Source: an uncultured Alphaproteobacteria bacterium
Lineage (GTDB): Bacteria > Pseudomonadota > Alphaproteobacteria > Bin95
Direction: 5' to 3'
NCBI GenBank assembly: GCA_913060845.1
Contig: CAJXVF010000190.1
Location: 1-5,743, forward strand
Length of the DNA stretch: 5,743 bases
The position numbers and the translations under genes are program-made. This document shows positions 1 through 5,695 of the stretch, in pieces. The stretch's first letter is position 1, and each line of letters opens with the position of its first letter. The notes beneath the pieces were generated by a model, which was not told the DNA's origin, ran no database searches, and was given only the letters and a program-made list of their open reading frames with translations.

Positions 1-65
1 CATTGCTAGATGCCGTCGCCGCATTGGTCAAATTGAAGGCTCGAAACGCCGGGCTCTACGGCTGA
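1..65 (+). CDS. C-terminal end of an unidentified upstream gene (partial)
   Basis: The frame beginning at base 3 is open from the window edge and ends at TGA 63-65. It gives a plausible protein tail, LLDAVAALVKLKARNAGLYG, which is Ala/Leu/Val/Lys rich and looks like a final amphipathic helix. The other two forward frames are poor: one has a stop at once, and the other is arginine-rich. The stop lies 10 nt before the ATG of the next small gene, as expected in an operon. I do not recognise the family from this short piece, and only the last 20 residues or so are visible, so the assignment as coding is an inference. Confidence 0.45.
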   Translation, partial: LLDAVAALVKLKARNAGLYG

Positions 66-75
66 ACGATCACGG

Positions 76-261
76 ATGAGCAAACCGGCCACCCCAGAAG
101 AATTGACGCCAAAACAAAAGGCTAGCGCCGACAAACGCGCTCGCCTAGCCAAGTCCTTGAAGGCGAATATGCGACGCCGTAAGGATAAGGATGTGCCGCC
201 ATCTAACACAGTAGAAAGCGTTGAAAATCAATTAGATAGGGTGCTTAAGCCAAAAGCGTAG
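76..261 (+). CDS. small basic hypothetical protein, 61 aa
   Basis: This short open frame encodes a highly charged protein. It has a Lys/Arg-rich middle (KQKASADKRARLAKSLKANM followed by an RRRKDKD run, roughly residues 13-39) and a more acidic amphipathic end (VESVENQLDRVLK). It has no signal peptide, membrane segment or cysteine, so it is probably cytoplasmic and mainly helical. Small basic proteins with a RLAxxLxxNxxRRK-like core occur in Alphaproteobacteria from memory, but I know of no established function. The ATG sits 10 nt after the upstream stop and has no clear Shine-Dalgarno sequence, so translation may be coupled to the upstream gene. The opposite-strand frame over this region looks like a shadow. 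Nucleic-acid binding is possible from the charge, but nothing shows it. Confidence 0.6.
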   Translation: MSKPATPEELTPKQKASADKRARLAKSLKANMRRRKDKDVPPSNTVESVENQLDRVLKPKA

Positions 262-266
262 GTGAA

Positions 267-295
267 TTGACCCTTAACCCCTTTCGCCGTATGAG
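267..295 (+). promoter_or_regulatory. possible sigma-70-type promoter for the TPR/barrel-FecR cluster
   Basis: A TTGACC element (267-272) and a TATGAG element (290-295) are separated by exactly 17 nt. They match the -35 and -10 consensus at five and four of six positions. They fall just after the stop of the small basic gene and would start transcription near base 302, giving a leader of about 57 nt before the ATG at 359. A short inverted repeat, CCGTA-TGAG-TACGG (287-300), covers the -10 element and could be an operator or chance. The call rests on pattern only. Confidence 0.35.
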
Positions 296-345
296 TACGG
301 TTGCTTGTGGGGAATGATTATAGGGGCGCGACCTATGCGCGATTT

Positions 346-353
346 GGGGAGGA
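346..353 (+). promoter_or_regulatory. ribosome binding site fixing the TPR/barrel protein start
   Basis: GGGGAGGA is a strong Shine-Dalgarno sequence ending 5 nt before the ATG at 359. It decides the start against the longer open frame from 305. The extra 18 residues of that longer frame would precede and spoil an otherwise normal signal peptide. Confidence 0.75.
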
Positions 354-358
354 CATCA

Positions 359-1720
359 ATGTCCTTTGCTCTACGGACCTGCGCTTTCGCTGGCGCCGTT
401 GCCGTGGCCCTGACGACTGGATGGGTGAATCCTGCTACAGCACAGAATGTTCCAGAAGCCCAGCGCCAAGCGCTTGAGGCGGCTTTTGAGGAACTCATCA
501 AAGACCCGAAAAACCTTGATAAAACATATGCTTACGCCAAGCAAGCAACCGCTGCTGGCGATTATGAAGCGGCCATCACATCCTACGAACGGCTGCTGCT
601 GTTCAACCCGGATCTGCCTCGTGTCCGCGCGGAACTTGGCGTTCTTTATTATCGGCTTGGTAGCTTTAGTACGGCCAAAGGCTACTTTGAGGCCGTTTTA
701 GCTGATGAAAAAACGCCACCGGAAGTTTCGAATCGCGTCCAGGGCTTCCTCAGCAAGATTGATGACTCAGCCAATCCACACCGATTTGGCGGCTCTTTCA
801 CATTCGCAGGCCGTTTTCAGTCCAACGCGAATTATGGCCCGGATGGCGACGTTCTGGTGAATAATGTGCCAGCGACCCCTGGTGAAGAAACAGCGGAAGA
901 CGACGACTTCAACATGTTTGCCGTACTGTCTGGCCGCTATGCCTACGACATGGGTAATGACGCCGGTGATTTCTTCGCCGTGGAAGGCACGATTTACGGC
1001 TCTCGCCAGTTCAAGTTCAGCAATCTCGATATTGAGAACGTCCGGCTGACAGCTGGCCCTGGCTTTAATGTGTTCCCAAAGGACTCTGGCCCCGTCCTCA
1101 TCCGACCAACCGTCCGTCTTGGCTATGTCCGTCTGAATGATGAGGACTATAACTTTTCCGTCGGCGCAGGCCTGAACGTAAATTGGCGCGCCTTTGATGA
1201 CACATCCTTATTCTTCAACGGCTTTGTTGAGGACCGTGAATACTTCAACACGGAGGATAGCCCGAATGCTGAAACCCAAGATGGCGGCGCCTTCCGCCTG
1301 ACTGCTGGTGCACGCCATGCAATTGATCCTAATACTTCCATCCGCGGCCAAATATTTGGTGGTAACACACATGGTTCGGAAGGATTTGAGTCCTATGACG
1401 AAGTAGGCCTCGGCTTCACCGTCAATGCCCGTGTGCCCTCTCCATTTGAGGGATCTAAAGATCTGGAATTCGCTGCTAACCCTTGGAATGTATCCTTCAG
1501 CGCAAACTACACCCATCGTGTGCGTGAAGAAGCCAATCCAATCATCAGCAACAAAATCCGTAAAGACAACGATTTCTGCTTTAACGGGACGGTCGCAGTG
1601 CCGCTCGATAGCGGATGGTCCGTTTTCACGACGCTCGGCTGGCAGGATCATCAATCGAACCTGCCAAACAATGAGTTCGACAATTTTAGCGCCACACTTG
1701 GCGCAAATGTGCGCTTGTAG
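359..1720 (+). CDS. exported TPR-repeat protein with C-terminal outer-membrane beta-barrel
   Basis: The protein has 453 residues from the ATG at 359, chosen for its ribosome site and signal peptide. Residues 1-28 form a Sec signal (charged start, hydrophobic core, ATA before the likely cut at QN). Residues 53 to about 120 hold two TPR-like units, with GDYEAAITSYERLLLFNPD and LGVLYYRLGSFSTAKGYFEA as typical helices. From about 143 to the end the sequence alternates polar and aromatic/hydrophobic residues with many Gly, Asn, Asp and Phe/Tyr, as in beta-barrel strands and loops. TPR followed by a barrel is the plan of SLAM (surface lipoprotein assembly modulator) proteins, and the length is similar. 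Alphaproteobacterial relatives are common, but their cargo is not established. The last residues (GANVRL) lack the usual terminal aromatic of barrel proteins. It lies 31 nt upstream of the FecR gene, so the two are probably co-transcribed. Barrel and location are inferred; a SLAM-like role is only a hypothesis. Confidence 0.8.
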   Translation: MSFALRTCAFAGAVAVALTTGWVNPATAQNVPEAQRQALEAAFEELIKDPKNLDKTYAYAKQATAAGDYEAAITSYERLLLFNPDLPRVRAELGVLYYRLGSFSTAKGYFEAVLADEKTPPEVSNRVQGFLSKIDDSANPHRFGGSFTFAGRFQSNANYGPDGDVLVNNVPATPGEETAEDDDFNMFAVLSGRYAYDMGNDAGDFFAVEGTIYGSRQFKFSNLDIENVRLTAGPGFNVFPKDSGPVLIRPTVRLGYVRLNDEDYNFSVGAGLNVNWRAFDDTSLFFNGFVEDREYFNTEDSPNAETQDGGAFRLTAGARHAIDPNTSIRGQIFGGNTHGSEGFESYDEVGLGFTVNARVPSPFEGSKDLEFAANPWNVSFSANYTHRVREEANPIISNKIRKDNDFCFNGTVAVPLDSGWSVFTTLGWQDHQSNLPNNEFDNFSATLGANVRL

Positions 1721-1735
1721 CGCTGGCCACGAATT

Positions 1736-1743
1736 GAGGGAGA
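1736..1743 (+). promoter_or_regulatory. ribosome binding site for the FecR-domain gene
   Basis: GAGGGAGA ends 8 nt before the ATG at 1752. It supports that internal ATG over the much longer open frame starting at 1425, whose first 109 codons only shadow the barrel gene. The ATG also begins a clean signal peptide. Confidence 0.7.
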
Positions 1744-1751
1744 CAGTAGCT

Positions 1752-2354
1752 ATGGCGACCCTGTCCACACGTACCGCAAAGCTTGCCGCAACCACGGCCC
1801 TTTGCAGCCTAATCGGCCTTTCCGGGATTGTCGGTTCATCCGCCCTAGCGCGCGAAGCTGGCGTTGCCGCAGCCGTCAACACAGACGCCACCAGCATTCC
1901 ACCGGCGCAGGTTGAGCGGACATTGATTGTCGGCAACAAGCTCGTGTTCCAGGAAACGGTGAAGACCAGCCCGAACGGCCAGGCGCAGCTCCTGATGATG
2001 GATCAGAGCGCCGTCACCGTTGGCCCGAATTCACAGCTCGTGATCGATAAATTCGTTTATGACCCAGACAAGCGCACGGGCGAGATGGCGCTTAGCCTCA
2101 GCCGTGGCCTGATGCGGTTTGTCGGCGGGCGTATTTCTAAATCCGGCGGTGTAAAAATCCGCACCCCGGTCGCGACCATGGGTATTCGTGGCGACATCGC
2201 GCTGATCGAAGTCATCAATGAGAAAACCGTTGACGTAACACTGCTTTATGGCACGAAATTACAGGCACGACAGAGAGCGGACAGAACTTCGAAGTCCGTC
2301 GCCAAGGCTTTTTCACACGCATCGAAGAGGGCAAGGCACCAACAGATCCTATGA
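1752..2354 (+). CDS. secreted FecR-domain protein, frame broken near 2252
   Basis: As read, the frame gives 200 residues. Residues 1-33 are a Sec signal peptide ending in SALA before REAG. Residues 54 to about 167 are a FecR domain: VGNKLVFQETVKTSPNGQAQ, then LLMMDQSAVTVGPNSQLVID, a GEMALSLSRGLMRFVGG strand pair, and the hallmark TPVATMGIRGD. It has no cytoplasmic anti-sigma portion or central membrane helix, so it is the periplasmic stand-alone type, not the FecR iron-signalling regulator. The domain is normal up to LLYG (codon at 2250-2252). After that the frame gives a Lys/Arg/Ser/Gln tail unlike the family and stops at 2352-2354, whereas the -1 frame continues naturally. One missing base near 2252 (for example GGCCAC read as GGCAC) would restore a protein of about 253 residues ending at 2512. 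The gene is therefore a frameshift mutant or carries a sequence error. It follows the TPR/barrel gene, its probable partner, by 31 nt. Confidence 0.8.
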   Translation: MATLSTRTAKLAATTALCSLIGLSGIVGSSALAREAGVAAAVNTDATSIPPAQVERTLIVGNKLVFQETVKTSPNGQAQLLMMDQSAVTVGPNSQLVIDKFVYDPDKRTGEMALSLSRGLMRFVGGRISKSGGVKIRTPVATMGIRGDIALIEVINEKTVDVTLLYGTKLQARQRADRTSKSVAKAFSHASKRARHQQIL

Positions 2355-2512
2355 AGACAAACCCTATCGTTGTTCAGCAGAAGATGAATGAACTTGAAGG
2401 CCGCGACACAGCAAGCGCTGGCGCCGAAGAGATTCCCACGGACGAAATCTCCGAACAGAAACTTCCGGACGACGAGCAGCCGCCACCTGAAGAGACGCCG
2501 CCAAGTGACTGA
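2253..2512 (+). pseudogene. displaced C-terminal part of the FecR-domain protein
   Basis: This frame has no start of its own. It opens after a stop at 2231-2233 and runs to TGA 2510-2512. It continues the FecR fold where the upstream frame fails: HEITGTTESGQNFEVRRQGF gives the closing beta strands typical of FecR proteins, followed by FTRIEEGKAP. An acidic proline-rich tail follows (EEIPTDEISEQKLPDDEQPP, then PEETPPSD). Joined to residues 1-167 of the preceding gene it makes one protein of about 253 residues. The final 8 nt overlap the GTG start of the hydrolase, the kind of tight junction expected of an intact operon, which suggests that the ancestral FecR gene ended here. Whether the break is real cannot be told from the sequence. 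Confidence 0.7.
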
Positions 2513-3314
2513 TGGACCAATCGCCCTCGCCAGCGATATCTATGGCGAGGGCGCTGGCCCGCCGCTTGTGATCATGCACGGCTTGCTGGGTGCTGCCCGT
2601 AACTGGATGGCGATCGCCAAGCGGTTGGGTGAGGACCACGAAGTCCATGCGCTCGACCTCCGCAATCATGGGCGCTCCCCCTGGGCAGACACTATGCGTT
2701 ACCAGGACATGGCGCAGGATGTAGCGGCGTATATCGAGAGCAATGGCCTCACGTCTCCCACGGTGCTTGGTCACAGCATGGGCGGCAAAGTCGCCATGTC
2801 GCTGGCTTTGACGACACCAGATATCGTTGGTCGATTGGTCGTCGCAGATATTTCACCTGTGCCTTATCAACGTGAGGGCCGCACCAGCTTCCTAGACTAC
2901 ATCGACGCCATGATGGCGCTTGATCTAGCGCCGATCACCCGGCGGAGCGAAGCGGATAAGGCTATGGCCAGCGCCATTCCAGACCAGGCCGTGCGCGGCT
3001 TCCTGCTACAGAACCTGGTGCCTGATGAAGCCAATGATGGGTTCTACTGGCGCTGTAATCTGCCTGCACTCTCAAACCGCATGGCCGATATTCTGGATGC
3101 ACCAGAACCGGACACCTGGGCACCGTATCAGGGCCGCACGTTGTTCCTTAAAGGCGCGCGATCAGACTACGTTAAGGACAGCCACACCTCGCTGATCTAC
3201 AGCCTTTTCCCCCGCGCCACATTCGAAAGCTTGGCAGACGCCGGCCACTGGCTGCACGCTGAGCAACCGCGCCCATTCATGGCCGCCGTTCGGACCTTTA
3301 TCGCGGCAGCTTAA
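2505..3314 (+). CDS. alpha/beta-fold hydrolase, YbfF-like esterase
   Basis: This 269-residue cytoplasmic hydrolase belongs to the alpha/beta-fold superfamily, closest in style to E. coli YbfF and mitochondrial ABHD11. The oxyanion-hole region is HGLLGAARNW (25-34), followed by the conserved ALDLRNHGRSPW (49-60). The nucleophile elbow is GHSMGG with Ser91. Asp115 in VVADISPV sits where YbfF, from memory, carries its acid residue, and His248 lies in DAGHWLHAEQP. All three triad members are present, so it should be active, probably on short acyl esters or thioesters; the natural substrate is unknown. I chose GTG at 2505, with GAAGAGA at 2489-2495 as ribosome site, because the upstream ATG at 2388 would add 39 residues that only shadow the FecR tail. 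The start overlaps the FecR stop by 8 nt, suggesting translational coupling. Its 3' end overlaps the convergent kinase gene by 17 bp. Confidence 0.88.
   Translation: MTDGPIALASDIYGEGAGPPLVIMHGLLGAARNWMAIAKRLGEDHEVHALDLRNHGRSPWADTMRYQDMAQDVAAYIESNGLTSPTVLGHSMGGKVAMSLALTTPDIVGRLVVADISPVPYQREGRTSFLDYIDAMMALDLAPITRRSEADKAMASAIPDQAVRGFLLQNLVPDEANDGFYWRCNLPALSNRMADILDAPEPDTWAPYQGRTLFLKGARSDYVKDSHTSLIYSLFPRATFESLADAGHWLHAEQPRPFMAAVRTFIAAA
2522..2553 (+). repeat. perfect 11-bp inverted repeat (hairpin) just inside the hydrolase gene
   Basis: CGCCCTCGCCA (2522-2532) and TGGCGAGGGCG (2543-2553) are exact reverse complements around a 10-nt loop that contains GATATC. The GC-rich stem begins 14 nt after the GTG start codon. 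It could shape translation of the hydrolase or mRNA stability. No T-run follows on either strand, so it is not a classical terminator. It may also be a chance product of codons for IALASDIYGEGA. Confidence 0.6.
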
Positions 3315-4869
3315 GTGCCCGCTTTGCAGCGGCTGGCGCATCATCATCACCCAAAATACGCCGCCAGCGCATTGCGCCAAGATCATACGCGGCTTGGCGC
3401 ACAGCGACTTCCGGCGTCGCGTCAGACGCATCGCCCGTCCTGGCCGCAACACGGTCCTGCCGCGCATCCGTCGCACAATCCAACCAAACACCGTCAAAAG
3501 GCACATTGATGCGATTGGCGACCGCTTCGGCCTGCGCCCGTTCAGCTGGGTCTGCAAAGACCGCATCTAAGATTACGGGTACGCCCTGCTTCAGGCAGGC
3601 TGTAGCCGTATCAAACATCGCTTCGTATACAGCCGCACTCGCATCCTTCGTATAAGCGGCGGATGGTAGCTTTTCTTCTGCCGGAAGGCCTTGCTGCAGC
3701 TTTCGAATGACATCGGAGCGGATATGTATCGCACCGCCCGCCACAGCCAATGAGGGTGCCAATGTCCGCGCAACCGTTGTTTTGCCAGAACCGGACAGCC
3801 CGCCAATGGCGACCAGCCGCGCTGATGGTCGTTCCAGCAGCGCCAGCGCCGCCTGCGCATAACGCTGTGCCTCTGTCAGAGATGCAGCGGCTTCTTCGCC
3901 CTCAGCTAATCCTGCGCGATGCAGTGCCGTTTTGGCACGAACCGCAGCCCGCATGCTGAAGAACACAGGTGCCAATGCCAGGCCAGAATAATCCTGTCGC
4001 TCGGCCAGATATCGGCTCCACATGCGTGCGGCCACGTCTTGAAGGCCGCGCGTCCATAGGTCCATGCCTAAGAAGGCTGCGTCATGCAGCACATCCACGG
4101 TCGCCATGGCATCATCGAACTCAAGCGCATCAAAAATGACTGGTGCACCTTCAATCAATGCGACATTGCCAAGGTGCAGATCGCCATGCAGCCGGCGCAC
4201 TAGCCCCGCCTGCCCACGTTCATCGACCTCTGAAAGCGCCTGAATCAGCGTCGCCTGCATTGCCTCATGCAGTTTTGCGATTACTTCATCCCCAAGCGTA
4301 TCCGCCCCAGCAACAAGGTCCCGCATCGTGCGCCCGGAAATGCTGGCGAGCTTCATAGCTGCGCCTTCAACTACCGCACCGGGCGTTGCGTCATGAAAGC
4401 GGGCGATCTGCACCGCGAGGCGTTCCGCCAAAGCTCCATCAACTGCACCTGCATCCGCCAGCACATCAAGCGTTTGGGTTTCGTCGAAGCGGTGCATAAC
4501 GACTAAATGCTCTTGGGCGCTCGCCGTCAGTTCATCAGAAACGTCACCGATGCGGATATCGCCGCCATTATTGAATACAGGTGCCACACCCAAATACAGC
4601 TCGGGAGCTGTGCGGCGGTTTATATGGATTTCTGCAAGCGCGGCTGCAGCACGTTGCGCCTGGGTGCTGAAGTCCATGTAGGAATATTTGACGTCGCGCT
4701 TCAGCTTGTAAGCGCGGTCCCCCGCCAGGAACACATATGCGCCATGGGTCATCATGCGTTTAGGCGCGTCTGCAGCAAGCACACCGGGCTTGGCGAGATG
4801 CTGCAAGATTGCAGTTTGGTTGCCTGCCTCACCGTCCGTATGGTCGCCAGATGGCGTCTTGTCGTCCAA
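3298..4869 (-). CDS. fused APH-like kinase domain and P-loop ATPase (COG2187-COG0645 type)
   Basis: From the TTG at 4867-4869 the protein has 523 residues. The N-terminal half has a phosphotransferase fold: YVFLAGDRAYKLKR near residues 45-58 carries the probable ATP-binding lysine, HGDLHLGN (228-235) is the Brenner catalytic loop, and IFDALEFDD (245-253) supplies the metal-binding aspartate. The C-terminal half has a Walker A, GLSGSGKT (357-364), the family motif SDVIRK (385-390), and VILDAVF as a likely Walker B-type strand. This fusion is usually annotated as a bifunctional aminoglycoside phosphotransferase/ATP-binding protein. Its substrate is unknown and the name is not evidence of drug resistance. 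The start is uncertain: ATGs at 4992 and 4962 lie in or past the divergent dusA start and add 41 or 31 residues with no family resemblance, while the next in-frame ATG is too far in. TTG 4869 gives the length I expect and leaves a 73-bp divergent spacer. It converges on the hydrolase gene. Confidence 0.85.
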   Translation of the reverse strand: MDDKTPSGDHTDGEAGNQTAILQHLAKPGVLAADAPKRMMTHGAYVFLAGDRAYKLKRDVKYSYMDFSTQAQRAAAALAEIHINRRTAPELYLGVAPVFNNGGDIRIGDVSDELTASAQEHLVVMHRFDETQTLDVLADAGAVDGALAERLAVQIARFHDATPGAVVEGAAMKLASISGRTMRDLVAGADTLGDEVIAKLHEAMQATLIQALSEVDERGQAGLVRRLHGDLHLGNVALIEGAPVIFDALEFDDAMATVDVLHDAAFLGMDLWTRGLQDVAARMWSRYLAERQDYSGLALAPVFFSMRAAVRAKTALHRAGLAEGEEAAASLTEAQRYAQAALALLERPSARLVAIGGLSGSGKTTVARTLAPSLAVAGGAIHIRSDVIRKLQQGLPAEEKLPSAAYTKDASAAVYEAMFDTATACLKQGVPVILDAVFADPAERAQAEAVANRINVPFDGVWLDCATDARQDRVAARTGDASDATPEVAVRQAAYDLGAMRWRRILGDDDAPAAAKRALKLPR

Positions 4870-4942
4870 AGTTTCCGGCCCCCAAGGCGTTTGGATGGAT
4901 GAATAATCTTGTCGCGGATTTCGATTCCAGGCACAAGACCGA
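4870..4942. promoter_or_regulatory. divergent intergenic spacer between the kinase/ATPase gene and dusA
   Basis: If the kinase starts at TTG 4869, these 73 bp must hold both promoters and ribosome sites. A TTGTCG hexamer (4909-4914) could be a -35 for dusA, but no good -10 follows at the right distance. On the minus strand a GGGGGCCGGAAAC stretch lies just before the TTG as a weak ribosome site. No clear operator repeat is visible. Confidence 0.35.
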
Positions 4943-5695
4943 ATGCACAATTCAGCAGACATCCCTCCGCACCGATTTTCGGCAGCACCCATGATGGATT
5001 GGACGGACCGGCACTGCCGCTTCTTCCACCGCCTGCTGTCCGCCCATGCACTGCTCTACACAGAAATGGTGACGACCGGCGCGATCCTGCACGGCCCCCG
5101 TGACCGCCTGCTGGCATTCGACCCGGCGGAACATCCAGTAGCGCTGCAATTGGGCGGGTCAGAGCCAGATGATCTGGCGACCGCGGCACGGATTGGTGCG
5201 GATGCGGGCTATGACGAAATTAATCTGAATTGCGGCTGCCCGTCAGAGCGTGTGCAGAAAGGCGCATTTGGTGCCTGTTTGATGCGGGAACCGGCGCTGG
5301 TAGCAGACTGCGTCACCGCAATGCGCGGTGCTGTCGATATTCCCGTCACAGTCAAATGCCGCCTTGGCGTTGACGATGATGACGAAGAGCAGCGGCTGTT
5401 TCAGTTCGTGGAGCAAGTATCTGCTGCGGGCTGCAAAACGTTCATCGTCCATGCACGGAAAGCCTGGCTAAAGGGCCTTAGCCCCAAAGCCAACCGGGAT
5501 ATACCGCCGCTTAACTACCCCCTCGTCGCCAAGCTGAAGCGTGAGCGGCCAGACCTGACCATCATTCTGAATGGCGGCCTGGCCAGCGTCGCAGCTTCCA
5601 GCGAGACCATTACGGACTTACGTCTGGACGGTGCCATGCTTGGCCGGGCCGCGTACCAAAATCCATGGGACTTGGCAGAGGCCGATCCCATATTC
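4943..5695 (+). CDS. dusA: tRNA-dihydrouridine synthase A, truncated at the 3' end
   Basis: DusA reduces uridine to dihydrouridine in the tRNA D-loop (U20/U20a in E. coli) using FMN and NADPH. The 251 native residues cover most of the TIM-barrel domain. RFSAAPMMDWTDRHCRFFHR (11-30) is the family opening with the FMN-contacting strand, followed by LLYTEMVTTGA (37-47). HPVALQLGGS is at 64-73, and NLNCGCPS has the proposed catalytic Cys99. VTVKCRLG and FIVHARKAWLKGLSPKANRD come later, and NGGL and LGRAAYQNPW give FMN phosphate contacts. DusA is usually about 330 residues, so roughly 80 residues of the C-terminal helical, tRNA-binding domain are missing. The cut is exactly where library adapter begins; the open frame runs six more codons (LSLIHI) and a stop in adapter, which are not part of the protein. 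The ATG at 4943 has only a weak ribosome site. Identity is secure; the truncation is technical. Confidence 0.93.

Noticed and set aside
1425..1751. A 109-codon N-terminal extension of the FecR frame.
   Set aside because: It overlaps the barrel gene in another frame and resembles no protein family; a ribosome site and signal peptide mark the start at 1752.
1208..1939. A 243-residue open frame on the minus strand.
   Set aside because: It is antisense to the barrel gene and the FecR signal region, has no domain resemblance, and its arginine/alanine-rich make-up is typical of a shadow frame.
2240..2262. Programmed -1 ribosomal frameshifting to join the two FecR frames.
   Set aside because: No X-XXY-YYZ slippery heptamer is seen between the stop at 2231-2233 and the end of the conserved match, and a single missing base explains the data more simply.
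2388..2504. A 39-codon N-terminal extension of the hydrolase starting at an ATG.
   Set aside because: It is out of frame with, and shadows, the natural FecR tail; it is Arg/Lys rich and unlike the short N-terminus usual for YbfF-type hydrolases.
3319..3332. CCGCT-TTGC-AGCGG as a terminator between the convergent genes.
   Set aside because: The stem is only 5 bp, has no T-run on either side, and lies within the kinase coding sequence.
3298..4869. Reading the APH-like domain as an antibiotic-resistance gene.
   Set aside because: The fold is shared by many small-molecule kinases, and this fused family is part of ordinary chromosomes; nothing in the context suggests resistance.
4507..4902. A 131-residue forward open frame.
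   Set aside because: It is antisense to the conserved N-terminal kinase domain and shows no recognisable features.
5466..5483. GGCTAA/TTAGCC inverted repeat in dusA.
   Set aside because: It encodes conserved residues of the KAWLKGLSPK region, is short, and is readily explained by codon choice.
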